Shown piece by piece: positions 8,727 to 16,767 of a stretch of 64,000 nt of DNA. The DNA is from Burkholderia dolosa (GTDB lineage: Bacteria > Pseudomonadota > Gammaproteobacteria > Burkholderiales > Burkholderiaceae). The position numbers were made by a program, and so were the translations under genes. Location: NCBI RefSeq assembly GCF_902499135.1, contig NZ_CABVPR010000010.1:1-64000 (forward strand). The letters run 5' to 3'. Below the pieces are notes generated by a model, which saw only the letters and a program-made list of their open reading frames with translations, was not told the DNA's origin and made no database searches. The number at the start of each line of letters is the position of its first letter. The stretch's first letter is position 1.

Positions 8727-9500
8727 ATGGACACGCGCCCTTCTAACCCGACACCTCCGCCCGCGCCGACCGCGCGGCGCCCGCTCAACGAATGGCTCGA
8801 CGGTGCCCGCGACACGATCCCGATGATGATCGGCGCGGCGCCGTTCGGCGTGATCTTCGGCACGCTGGTCGCCGGCGGCCCGCTCGCCGCATGGCACGGC
8901 GCGCTGATGTCGCTCGCGGTGTTCGCGGGCTCCGCGCAGTTCATCGCGCTCGGGCTGATCGCGGGCAGCGCGAGCTTCGCGGTCGTGCTCGCGACCACGC
9001 TGATCGTCAACCTGCGCCACCTGCTGTACAGCGCGACGCTCGCGCCGTACGTCGCGCATCTGCCGCTGCGCTGGCGCGCGACGCTCGGCGCGCTGATGAC
9101 CGACGAAGTGTTCGCGGTCGCGTACGCGCACTACCGGCACTTCCCGCCCGGCGCGATCGGCCCCCACTACTTCTTCGGCTCCGGCCTCGCGATGTATCTG
9201 AACTGGCAGGTGTGGACGCTCGCCGGAATCGGCTTCGGCGCCGCGTTTCCGGGCCTCCAGTCGCTCGGCCTCGATTTCGCGATGGCGGCGACGTTCATCG
9301 CGATCGTCGTCCCGCAGCTCGGCAAGCTGCGCTATCTCGCGGCGGCGGCCACCGCCGGCACGCTCGCGTACTTCTGGCAGGACTGGCCGTACAAGCTCGG
9401 GCTGCTCGGCGCGGTGGCGGCCGGCGTCGCGGTCGGCGTCGTGCTCGCGCTGCGGCACGAACGCTCGCGCCCCGGCTCGCGAACGGAGACCGCATCATGA
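8727..9500 (+). CDS. azlC: AzlC family branched-chain amino acid exporter, large subunit
   Basis: The 257-residue membrane protein carries the AzlC signature near its start (DTIPMMIGAAPFGVIFGTL) and SLAVFAGSAQFIALGLIAG, with LIVNLRHLLYSATLAP further on. It has roughly six transmembrane segments. AzlC and AzlD form a two-subunit exporter of branched-chain amino acids and analogues in the inner membrane. The stop overlaps the azlD start in ATGA, which suggests translational coupling and equimolar synthesis. The first 30 residues are a proline-rich cytoplasmic tail. Confidence 0.93.
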   Translation: MDTRPSNPTPPPAPTARRPLNEWLDGARDTIPMMIGAAPFGVIFGTLVAGGPLAAWHGALMSLAVFAGSAQFIALGLIAGSASFAVVLATTLIVNLRHLLYSATLAPYVAHLPLRWRATLGALMTDEVFAVAYAHYRHFPPGAIGPHYFFGSGLAMYLNWQVWTLAGIGFGAAFPGLQSLGLDFAMAATFIAIVVPQLGKLRYLAAAATAGTLAYFWQDWPYKLGLLGAVAAGVAVGVVLALRHERSRPGSRTETAS

Positions 9501-9835
9501 GCTATGCGCTGCTGATTCTCGGGATGGCCGTCATCACGTACGCGATCCGCACGACGCTGTTCCTGTTCGGCGAGCGGCTCACGTTCGCGCCGCTCGTGCG
9601 CACCGCGCTCGGCTTCGTGCCGGTCACCGTGCTGACCGCGATCATCGTGCCGATGGTCGTATCGCCGCACGGCGGCACGGCCGAACTCACGTGGCGCAAT
9701 CCGCAGCTCGTCGGCGCGCTCGCCGCGGTGCTCGTGTCGGCCACGACGCGCCGCCCGCTCGTGACGATCGCGGTCGGCCTCGCGGTGTTCTTCTTCTGGC
9801 AGGGCATCGTGCTGCACCGGTGGCTGCCGGCCTGA
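9497..9835 (+). CDS. azlD: AzlD family branched-chain amino acid exporter, small subunit
   Basis: The 112-residue protein has about four hydrophobic segments and the AzlD motifs MAVITYAIRTTLFLFGER and LGFVPVTVLTAIIVP. It is the obligate partner of AzlC, and its ATG overlaps the azlC stop by four bases. The sequence ends WQGIVLHRWLPA, as usual for the family. The 162 bases downstream hold no recognisable gene. Confidence 0.92.
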   Translation: MSYALLILGMAVITYAIRTTLFLFGERLTFAPLVRTALGFVPVTVLTAIIVPMVVSPHGGTAELTWRNPQLVGALAAVLVSATTRRPLVTIAVGLAVFFFWQGIVLHRWLPA

Positions 9836-9997
9836 CCGCGCGCGGCGCAGCGCGCGGCTCAAGTTTCGGCCGGACGCGCCGATATAGCGGGTGAAGACCC
9901 GCCATCGGCCTCGGCGCGAACCGGTCAGTCGACGCTGCGCCCGTAGCCGTGCGCGGCGCCGGCCGTCGGCACGCGCAGGCCGCCATCGAGACGATTC

Positions 9998-10771
9998 ATG
10001 GGCCAGATCACCCTTTCCGTCAAAGACGACACCCTCGCGTCCCTGCGCAAGGACTACGATGCGTTCGTGCGCGTGTCGCTGAAACTCGACCCGCAGTTCG
10101 CGACGCCGTCGTTCGAGGACTTCCTGCGCGCCAAGCTGCTCGACAACATGGTGCCGCTGACCGAGCACGCGGTGCAGCGAATGCTCGAGGGCGGCCAGTA
10201 CGCGTGGGCGAAGCGCACGCTCGACAAGGAGTTCCCGGACGTCGTCGCGATCCTGATGCGGCAGGCGAGCGAATTCGGCTTCGGCTTCGCGTCGCGTTCC
10301 GAATGGACGCCCGACGAGCTCGCGAAGGCATGCCGCGACTGGGCGAAGGCGATCGTCGCCGAAGCGCAGGGCGACGCGTCGCTCGTCGATCCGCTCGCCG
10401 CGCAGATCAAGGGGGCGGTACACGACATCCAGACGCTCGAGGAAATGATGCAGACGCCCGCGTGGCGGCTCGCCGAATCGCTGCGACAGCGCGTGTACGA
10501 AGCGAAGCTCGCGTGCGAGATGAGCGTCGGCAGCGCGGCGCGCGACAAGCTCGGCGAACTGCGCGGGCTGCTGCGGCTCGGGCTCGCGCACGGCTCGTTC
10601 CAGAAGCAGGAAGCGCAGCAGATCATGGAATACCTGCGGCTGCTGAAACCGGAGATTTTCGTCGACGAGCCGTACGACGTGTTCGCACGGCTCGCCGCGT
10701 GGCTGCGCAGCGTGTTCTCGCCGCCGGCGCGCTCGTCGACGGGCGCGGGGCACGAGCAGCAGCGGCCGTAG
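9998..10771 (+). CDS. uncharacterised soluble protein
   Basis: I do not recognise this 257-residue protein. It has no signal peptide or membrane segment and appears mostly helical and acidic. It opens with MGQITLSVKDDTLASLRKDY, followed by a segment rich in aromatic and charged residues (SFEDFLRAKLLDNMVPLTEH) and a later helical stretch (VHDIQTLEEMMQTPAWRLAE). Coding is supported by strong third-position GC bias and a start 11 bases after a purine-rich stretch. The last 15 residues are a low-complexity tail. Nothing in the neighbours (azlCD upstream, an exported Gly-rich protein downstream on the other strand) indicates a function. Confidence 0.72.
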   Translation: MGQITLSVKDDTLASLRKDYDAFVRVSLKLDPQFATPSFEDFLRAKLLDNMVPLTEHAVQRMLEGGQYAWAKRTLDKEFPDVVAILMRQASEFGFGFASRSEWTPDELAKACRDWAKAIVAEAQGDASLVDPLAAQIKGAVHDIQTLEEMMQTPAWRLAESLRQRVYEAKLACEMSVGSAARDKLGELRGLLRLGLAHGSFQKQEAQQIMEYLRLLKPEIFVDEPYDVFARLAAWLRSVFSPPARSSTGAGHEQQRP

Positions 10772-10916
10772 CCGCGCACGCGAACAAGCAGACAAGCGAA
10801 GAACGAAGAGCGGCCCGGCTCGCATGACACGAACCGGGCCGCCGGATTGCCGCCGTCACGACGCACGGCCTGCTGCACGCACCGTCCGCCGTACGTCGAC
10901 CGGGAACGGATATCGC

Positions 10917-11339
10917 CTACTGCGTGCCGCCGGACGCCGAGCCGCCGCCCTGCGCACCGGTCGACGCACTGCCGTCGACCGCTTCGTCGCCGACCTTCGA
11001 CTGCGTCGAGCGCGCGTGATGCTTCGTCGACTTCGCGGTGTGCTTCGTATGCTTCTTCGTCGAATGCACGCCGGACGCCGCCGTATCGTTCGCCCCGTTG
11101 GCCGTCGCGCCGGCCGAGTCGGCCGCACCGCCGGCCGCACCGCCCGTCGCGTTGCCGGTCGCGTTCGTCCCGGCGCCGCCCTGCGCGCCCGCGCCGACCC
11201 CGGCCCCCGGCGTCTGCGTCTGCATGCCGGCGCCCGCGCCTGCGGTGCCCTGCGCGGCCGTGCCCGTTTGCGCAAACGCAGCCGAAGTGGCGAACGCCGT
11301 CAGCGCGGCACCGATCAGCATCGTACGAATCTTGGACAT
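10917..11339 (-). CDS. small exported Gly/Ala/Thr-rich protein with a basic tail
   Basis: The 140-residue protein has a convincing signal peptide (MSKIRTMLIGAALTAFATSA, cleavage near AFA-QT). The mature part is low complexity: Gly/Ala/Thr/Gln repeats up to about residue 90, then a Lys/His-rich stretch (STKKHTKHTAKSTKHHARST), then a Ser/Gly tail. No enzyme domain is visible. The start at 11339 has GAGGAT upstream (TCGAGGATAGTC). Many Burkholderia carry proteins of this style whose function is unknown; cell-surface or periplasmic binding of polyanions through the basic stretch is only a guess. Confidence 0.78.
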   Translation of the reverse strand: MSKIRTMLIGAALTAFATSAAFAQTGTAAQGTAGAGAGMQTQTPGAGVGAGAQGGAGTNATGNATGGAAGGAADSAGATANGANDTAASGVHSTKKHTKHTAKSTKHHARSTQSKVGDEAVDGSASTGAQGGGSASGGTQ

Positions 11340-11469
11340 GACTATCCTCCTCGAGAAGTTGCGGGCGCGGATCGCGTCGATGCGATCCGTCGCGTCGCCT
11401 GCCGCGACATGCAGCAGGTATCCGGAAAGACCCGCCGCTCGCCGCACCGGTTCGCCGATCTCTCAGACT

Positions 11470-11484
11470 GTTACCCACCGTTTC
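11470..11484 (-). promoter_or_regulatory. OmpR-like direct repeat upstream of the exported Gly-rich gene
   Basis: On the minus strand the sequence reads GAAAC-N5-GTAAC, two half-sites 10 bases apart, which resembles tandem OmpR-family sites. It lies about 130 bases upstream of the start at 11339. The match is to a loose consensus and is tentative. Confidence 0.25.
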
Positions 11485-11603
11485 ATTTGCTGACGACTCG
11501 CTCACAGTCGCTAACAACTGCGCGGCCGCCCGCGCTCGCGCACCGGCCCGCGGTGCCGTATGATGCGGAGCGACTCCTCCCGCGCGCAGCGCACCTTCTC
11601 GTC

Positions 11604-11822
11604 ATGCCCAATCTGGATTTCACGCTGACCGGCGACTACGTCGAGCTGCACAACCTCCTCAAGATCACCGGCCTCGCGGACAGCGGCGGCACCGCGAAGA
11701 TGATCGTCGCGTCCGGCGCGGTGAAAGTCGACGGCGCGGTCGAGCTGCGCAAGACGTGCAAGATCCGTGCGGGCCAGGTCGTGCTGCTCGGCGATACGCG
11801 CATCGCGGTACACGGCGCATAG
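11604..11822 (+). CDS. small S4 RNA-binding domain protein (YbcJ-like)
   Basis: The 72-residue protein is essentially one S4 domain: LHNLLKITGLADSGGTAKMI, then VKVDGAVELRKTCKIRAGQV. This is the alpha-L fold used by ribosomal S4, pseudouridine synthases and heat-shock protein 15 to bind structured RNA. The stand-alone form matches the YbcJ family, whose target RNA is not established. Length equals the family norm. It is a lone gene between an exported protein and a MATE exporter. Confidence 0.9.
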   Translation: MPNLDFTLTGDYVELHNLLKITGLADSGGTAKMIVASGAVKVDGAVELRKTCKIRAGQVVLLGDTRIAVHGA

Positions 11823-11949
11823 CGTTCCCCTTTGCGCGGCATGGCCATCGGCGCGCGCGTTCGACACGGCACGAATAAAGCCGTAAGCTGACCGTCTCTC
11901 AAAATAAATACATCGCGCGCGGGCCCGCTCCCGCGCGAGCGCTCATCCC

Positions 11950-13338
11950 ATGTCGCATTCCGGTCTCTCGAGGACGGCCGCCGTGCCGCCGTCGCTGTCC
12001 AGCCACGCCGCCGATACCGCGCGCCTCGCCGCGCCCCTCGCAATCGCACAACTGTCGCAGATGGCGATGAGCGTCACCGACACGGTGCTGCTCGGCTCGC
12101 TCGGCCCCGATTCGCTCGCCGCGGGCGGTCTCGGCGCGAACTTCTTCTTCGTGATCGTGACCGTGCTGCAGGGCGTGCTGTCGTCGGTCAGCGTCAGCGT
12201 CGCGCACGCGCGCGGCGCCCAGGCCGACGATCGCGTGCCGCACATCTACTGGACCGGCTTCGCGCTGTCCGTGCTGCTCGCGATTCCCGCGATCGTCGCG
12301 CTGTCGCTTGCCGAGCCGATCCTGCTGATGTTCCACGAACCGCCGGTGCTCGCGCGCCACGTCGGCGAATACACGGGCATCCTGCGCTTCGCGGCGCTCG
12401 GCAGCCTGATCGGCGTCGGGCTGATGCGCGCGTTTCTGCCGGCGATCGGCGCCGCGCGGCGGCTGCTGTGGGTGTCGATCGGCGGCGTCGGCGTGAACGG
12501 CGTGCTGAACTACGGACTGATTCACGGCGCGTTCGGACTGCCGCGGCTCGGCTTTCTCGGCTCGGCAGTCGCGACGACGATCACGATCTGGCTCACCGCG
12601 CTCGCGTTGATCTGGCTGCTGCACGGCCGGCAACGGTTCCGCCATTTCGTCACCGCCGCGCGTCCGAAACTGCCGGTGATGGGCGAGCTGATCGGCATCG
12701 GCTGGCCGGTGGCGATCACGTACGGGGTCGAATCGACGCTCTTTCTCGCGACCGGGCTTACGGTCGGCGTGCTCGGCGCGACGTCGCTCGCCGCGCATCA
12801 GATCGCGCTGAACGTCGCGTCGGTGACGTTCATGGTGCCGCTCGCGATCGGCCAGGCGGCCAACGTGCGCGTCGGCTACTGGGCCGGCGCCGGCCAGCCC
12901 GTGGCCGCGCGTCATGCCGGCTTCGTCGCGCTCGGACTCGGCGTCGCATTCATGTCGCTGTCCGGGCTCGTGATGATCGTCGCGCCGCATACGATCGTCG
13001 GCCTGTACCTGCACCTCGACGATCCGGCGAACGTGCCGACGGTCACGCTCGCCGCGTCGCTGCTCGGCATCGCCGCGGTGTTCCAGATCGTCGACGGCAT
13101 GCAGACCGTCGCGTCCGGCGCGCTGCGCGGGCTGAAGGACACGCGCGTGCCGATGCTCGCCGCGACGTTCGGCTACTGGGGCATCGGCTTTCCGACCGGC
13201 TACTGGCTCGCGTTCCATGCGGGGCTCGGCGCGCGCGGCCTGTGGTGGGGGCTCGCGGCCGGCCTCGCGAGCGTGGCCGCGCTGATGGCATGGCGCTTTC
13301 ATCTGAAGAGCGCGTCGCTCGTGTCGCGGCTGCACTGA
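11950..13338 (+). CDS. norM: MATE family efflux transporter (NorM type)
   Basis: The 462-residue inner-membrane protein has about 12 hydrophobic segments in two homologous halves. N-half motifs include [20 protein letters not shown] and [17 protein letters not shown]; the C-half has [20 protein letters not shown]. These fit the NorM branch, which exports cationic drugs and fluoroquinolones using Na+ or H+. Length is typical (about 455-465). The ribosome-binding site is weak, but the next internal ATG would remove conserved residues. The substrate cannot be deduced from sequence, and the symbol denotes family membership only. Confidence 0.88.
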   Translation: MSHSGLSRTAAVPPSLSSHAADTARLAAPLAIAQLSQMAMSVTDTVLLGSLGPDSLAAGGLGANFFFVIVTVLQGVLSSVSVSVAHARGAQADDRVPHIYWTGFALSVLLAIPAIVALSLAEPILLMFHEPPVLARHVGEYTGILRFAALGSLIGVGLMRAFLPAIGAARRLLWVSIGGVGVNGVLNYGLIHGAFGLPRLGFLGSAVATTITIWLTALALIWLLHGRQRFRHFVTAARPKLPVMGELIGIGWPVAITYGVESTLFLATGLTVGVLGATSLAAHQIALNVASVTFMVPLAIGQAANVRVGYWAGAGQPVAARHAGFVALGLGVAFMSLSGLVMIVAPHTIVGLYLHLDDPANVPTVTLAASLLGIAAVFQIVDGMQTVASGALRGLKDTRVPMLAATFGYWGIGFPTGYWLAFHAGLGARGLWWGLAAGLASVAALMAWRFHLKSASLVSRLH

Positions 13339-13492
13339 CGCATCGAACCGGCCGCGACGCGACGCAAAATCGCGGCGGGCGCTATGCTTGTCGGCTGAAC
13401 ACCCGAAGGCGCCGCGCGAGCGGCGCCGCTGCCTCACGATACGCCCGCCGCCGCGCGACGCGCGGCCCTTCCCTTTCCTCGAGGAGTGCATC

Positions 13493-14887
13493 ATGAACGA
13501 AGCAGTTCGGATGGAACGCGACACGTTCGGCGAGATCGCCGTGCCGGCCGATCGGCTGTGGGGCGCGCAGACCGAGCGCTCGCTGCAGAATTTCCGGATC
13601 TCGACCGAGAAGCAGTCGCCCGAGCTGATCCACGCGCTCGCGATCGTCAAGCGCGCGGCGGCGGCCGTGAACCAGTCGCTCGGCGTGCTCGCCGACGACA
13701 AGGCGCAGGCGATCATCGCCGCGGCCGACGAAATCATCGCCGGCAAGCATGCGCGCGAATTCCCGCTCGCCGTCTGGCAGACGGGCTCCGGCACGCAGAC
13801 GAACATGAACCTGAACGAGGTGATCGCGAATCGCGCCAGCGAGCTGATGGGCGGCGAGCGCGGCGAAGCGCGCAAGGTTCATCCGAACGACGACGTGAAC
13901 CGCGGCCAGTCGTCGAACGACGTGTTCCCGACCGCGATGCACGTCGCGGCCGCGTACGCGATCGTCAATCATCTGCTGCCGGCGCTGCGCACGCTGCGCG
14001 CGACGCTCGACGCAAAATCGAAAGCGTTCGCCGATATCGTGAAGATCGGCCGCACGCACCTGCAGGACGCGACGCCGCTCACGCTCGGCCAGGAGTTTTC
14101 CGGCTATGTCGCGCAGCTCGATCAGGGCATCCGGCACGTCGAATCGGCGCTGCCGCACCTGTACGAGCTCGCGCTCGGCGGCACCGCGGTCGGCACCGGG
14201 CTGAATGCGCATCCCGAGTTCGCGGTGCGCGTCGCCGATGAGATCGGCCGCCTGACGAAGCTGCCGTTCGTGACCGCACCGAGCAAGTTCGAGGTGATGG
14301 CGGCCGCCGACGCGCTGGTGTTCGCGCACGGCGCGCTGAAGACCGTCGCCGCGAGCCTGATGAAGATCGCGAACGACGTGCGCTGGCTCGCGAGCGGCCC
14401 GCGTTGCGGGCTCGGCGAGCTGTCGATCCCGGAGAACGAACCGGGCAGCTCGATCATGCCGGGCAAAGTGAATCCGACGCAGTCGGAAGCCGTGACGATG
14501 CTGTGCTGCCAGGTGTTCGGCAACGACGTCGCGGTCAACGTCGGCGGCGCGAGCGGCAATTTCGAGCTGAACGTGTTCCGGCCGATGATCGCGCACAACG
14601 TGCTGCAGTCGGTGCGGCTGCTTGCGGACGGCGCGCAGAGCTTCAACGATCACTGCGCGGTCGGCATCGAGCCGAACCGCGCGCGCATCGATTCGCTGCT
14701 GAACGAATCGCTGATGCTCGTGACGGCGCTCAACCCGCATATCGGCTACGACAAGGCCGCGCAGATCGCGAAGAAGGCGCACAAGGAAGGCACGACGCTG
14801 AAAGCCGCCGCGCTCGCGCTCGGCTACCTGACCGAGGCGGAATTCGATGCGTGGGTACGGCCGGAACAGATGATCGGGTCGCGGTAA
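13493..14887 (+). CDS. fumC: class II fumarate hydratase
   Basis: The 464-residue enzyme matches FumC in length and in motifs: [13 protein letters not shown] near residue 100, [14 protein letters not shown] near 130 and the fumarase/aspartase signature [15 protein letters not shown] near 320. It interconverts fumarate and L-malate in the TCA cycle without an iron-sulfur cluster. The ATG at 13493 follows TCGAGGAG at good spacing and gives the conserved [20 protein letters not shown]. It is a single gene; the next gene is convergent. Confidence 0.97.
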   Translation: MNEAVRMERDTFGEIAVPADRLWGAQTERSLQNFRISTEKQSPELIHALAIVKRAAAAVNQSLGVLADDKAQAIIAAADEIIAGKHAREFPLAVWQTGSGTQTNMNLNEVIANRASELMGGERGEARKVHPNDDVNRGQSSNDVFPTAMHVAAAYAIVNHLLPALRTLRATLDAKSKAFADIVKIGRTHLQDATPLTLGQEFSGYVAQLDQGIRHVESALPHLYELALGGTAVGTGLNAHPEFAVRVADEIGRLTKLPFVTAPSKFEVMAAADALVFAHGALKTVAASLMKIANDVRWLASGPRCGLGELSIPENEPGSSIMPGKVNPTQSEAVTMLCCQVFGNDVAVNVGGASGNFELNVFRPMIAHNVLQSVRLLADGAQSFNDHCAVGIEPNRARIDSLLNESLMLVTALNPHIGYDKAAQIAKKAHKEGTTLKAAALALGYLTEAEFDAWVRPEQMIGSR

Positions 14888-14954
14888 CCGCGCGGCGAAC
14901 GGGCCGCCGGGCGCGGCGCGGCGACGTACGCGGCGCCCACTGCGCCCGTTGCGC

Positions 14955-15467
14955 TCAGACCGTTCCCTTCGCGACCTCTTCCGGCTTCATCTCGACGATC
15001 TTGTCGAGCGCGGCGCGCACGTCGGCCGCATATTTCGCGAGCACCTTCTGCTCGTCGGTCTCCGGCACGAACGGCGGCACCGGCACCGGGTTGCCGTTCT
15101 CGTCGACCGCGACGAACACGACGAGGCAGTCGGTCGTCTGGCGCAGCACGCCGCCCTTCGGATCGCCGGCATGCACGGAGACGTGGATGTGCATGCTGGT
15201 GCGGCCGGTCGCAACGACGCGCGCCTTCAGTTCGACCAGATTGCCGACGAGAATCGGCCGCTGGAACCGGATGTTGCCGACGCTGACCGTCACGCAATAG
15301 CGGCTCGACCAGACCGCCGCGCATGCGTACGCGACCTCGTCGATCCACTTCATCAGCGCGCCGCCGTGCACCTTGCCGCCGAAGTTCACGGAAGACGGCT
15401 CGGCGAGGAAGCGGAATACGGTTTCGGTCCGGTCGAGAGCGGCCGGTACGGGGGACGGTTGGGACAT
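14955..15467 (-). CDS. acyl-CoA thioesterase (YciA-like hotdog)
   Basis: The 170-residue single-hotdog thioesterase has NFGGKVHGGALMKWIDEVAY, the family catalytic-region motif, followed by VSVGNIRFQRPILVGNLVEL and TTDCLVVFVAVDENGNPVPV. YciA-type enzymes hydrolyse a broad range of acyl-CoAs in the cytoplasm. The start at 15467 is preferred: a TATAAT box lies at 15508-15513 on this strand, directly over the alternative upstream ATG, so the longer form would start inside the promoter. GGAG precedes the chosen ATG. Confidence 0.88.
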   Translation of the reverse strand: MSQPSPVPAALDRTETVFRFLAEPSSVNFGGKVHGGALMKWIDEVAYACAAVWSSRYCVTVSVGNIRFQRPILVGNLVELKARVVATGRTSMHIHVSVHAGDPKGGVLRQTTDCLVVFVAVDENGNPVPVPPFVPETDEQKVLAKYAADVRAALDKIVEMKPEEVAKGTV

Positions 15468-15507
15468 CGCGTGGCTCCAGGCGGCGGGGGCGCTGTAATT
15501 TGGGGGC

Positions 15508-15513
15508 ATTATA
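15508..15513 (-). promoter_or_regulatory. -10 box of the thioesterase gene
   Basis: A perfect TATAAT on the minus strand lies 41 bases upstream of the chosen start codon. No good -35 box is visible at 16-18 bases, so an activator or extended contacts may be needed. Confidence 0.45.
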
Positions 15514-15593
15514 CGGTGCGCTGCGGCGATGCGTCGCAGCGCGGCGGGCCGCGCGACGCGGCCGCGGCCGCGGCCGACCGACCCCGACGTGCG

Positions 15594-15734
15594 TCAGCGG
15601 CGCACCGTGATGCCCTGGTCGATCGTGCCGTACATCTCGAGGCTGCCGCCCCGCTCGCCGGCGGCGCCCGCGCCGCCCTGCGCACAGGCCGCGCAAACGA
15701 GCGCGGCCGCCAACAGGCAGAAAATCGTCTTCAT
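15594..15734 (-). CDS. 46-residue exported/lipoprotein-like peptide with a porin-like beta-strand motif
   Basis: This small gene reads MKTIFCLLAAALVCAACAQ followed by a Gly/Ala/Arg linker and the C-terminal sequence GSLEMYGTIDQGITVRR. The N-terminus is a signal peptide with a cysteine after CAA, which resembles but does not perfectly match a lipobox (-3 is Cys). The last 16 residues look like the first beta-strand of Burkholderia general porins (S-V-T-L-Y-G-x-x-D-x-G-I). It stands between the thioesterase (same strand, 81 bases upstream of its promoter) and the divergent ArsR gene. It is too short for routine gene calling. Its function is unknown. Confidence 0.6.
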   Translation of the reverse strand: MKTIFCLLAAALVCAACAQGGAGAAGERGGSLEMYGTIDQGITVRR

Positions 15735-15894
15735 CGTCGCATCGTGTCGCATGCGGGCGGCCCGGCGCCGCCGCGTGCCGCCATTCTACGCGCGCCGCCC
15801 GCGCGCCTCGCGGCCGCGACATTTCACCGGAGCCTGAAACATCGAATGACCGCAGCGCCTACACTGCAGGTCGACTTCGCAATGACAGACGACG

Positions 15895-16602
15895 ATGACC
15901 GATCGAGACGACTCTCACTTTCCGGGCCTGAGCCGCATCGGCGCGCTGATCGCCGACCCGGGGCGCGCGGCGATGCTGTGGGTGCTGATGGACGGCAGCG
16001 CGCGGCCCGCCGGCGAACTGACGATGATTGCCGGCCTGTCGCCGTCGGCGGCGAGCGCGCATCTCGCGCGGCTGACCGAAGGCGGCCTGCTCGCACTCGA
16101 CGTGCGCGGCCGGCACCGCTATTACCGGATCGCGTCGGCCGACGTCGCGGCGGCACTCGAAGCACTCGCGAACGTCGCGCGCGCGGCGGCGCCGCATCGG
16201 CCGGTGCCGCCGCCGTCGCGTACGGTCCCGGCCGAACTGCGCTATGCGCGCACCTGCTACGACCACATGGCCGGCGAACTCGCGGTGCGCATCTTCGACG
16301 GCCTCACCGCGCGCGGCTGGCTGCATGCGCACGGCGATACGATCGACACGACCGAACTCGGCACGCAGGCGCTCGCGCGCTGGGGCATCGACGTCGCTCA
16401 GCAGCGCGCGCGGCGCCGCCGCTTCGCGTGCGGATGCCTCGACTGGAGCGAGCGCCGCCCGCACCTCGGCGGCGCGCTCGGTGCGGCGCTGCTCGACAGC
16501 TTCTGCGCGCGCGGCTGGATCGAGCGCACCGCGCGGCCGCGCGTGCTGCGCGTCACCGTGCCGGGTCAGCAGGCTTTCGACGCGTGGCTTACGGGCGCTT
16601 GA
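15895..16602 (+). CDS. ArsR-type winged-helix transcriptional regulator
   Basis: The 235-residue protein has an N-terminal winged helix (about 12-95) with LSRIGALIADPGRAAMLWVL, LSPSAASAHLARLTEGGLLA and the wing VRGRHRYYRIAS. The C-terminal half (CYDHMAGELAVRIFDGLTAR and CLDWSERRPHLGGALGAALL) is an effector domain shared with a longer ArsR subgroup. Several cysteines (near 118, 180 and 182) could sense metal or redox state, but no classic CxC arsenic site is evident. Nearest neighbours are a small lipoprotein-like ORF and an exported FecR-like protein. The target is unknown. Confidence 0.82.
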   Translation: MTDRDDSHFPGLSRIGALIADPGRAAMLWVLMDGSARPAGELTMIAGLSPSAASAHLARLTEGGLLALDVRGRHRYYRIASADVAAALEALANVARAAAPHRPVPPPSRTVPAELRYARTCYDHMAGELAVRIFDGLTARGWLHAHGDTIDTTELGTQALARWGIDVAQQRARRRRFACGCLDWSERRPHLGGALGAALLDSFCARGWIERTARPRVLRVTVPGQQAFDAWLTGA

Positions 16603-16644
16603 CGGCTGCATTGCAACCGCACGACAACGGCGCGCGATCGACAA

Positions 16645-16680
16645 GTTTTGTTACATCGCGGACGTTTCGACTTACAAAAC
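16645..16680 (+). promoter_or_regulatory. imperfect inverted repeat upstream of the FecR-like gene
   Basis: GTTTTGTTA (16645-16653) and TTACAAAAC (16672-16680) form an 8-of-9 inverted repeat with an 18-base spacer, about 90 bases before the downstream start codon. It sits in the only AT-rich patch of the gap. Its role is unproven. Confidence 0.3.
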
Positions 16681-16767
16681 ACCGAGCACTGAAACAGGCC
16701 GACCGGATATCGTGAATTCAGCGGCGCGAATCGACGCGTCGCGACAATCACGAAGAAGATGCTCATC

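Noticed and set aside
10810-10842. GC-rich hairpin between the 257-residue protein gene and the exported Gly-rich gene
   Set aside because: The stem is strong with one mismatch, but there is no T-tract on either strand, so I do not call a terminator.
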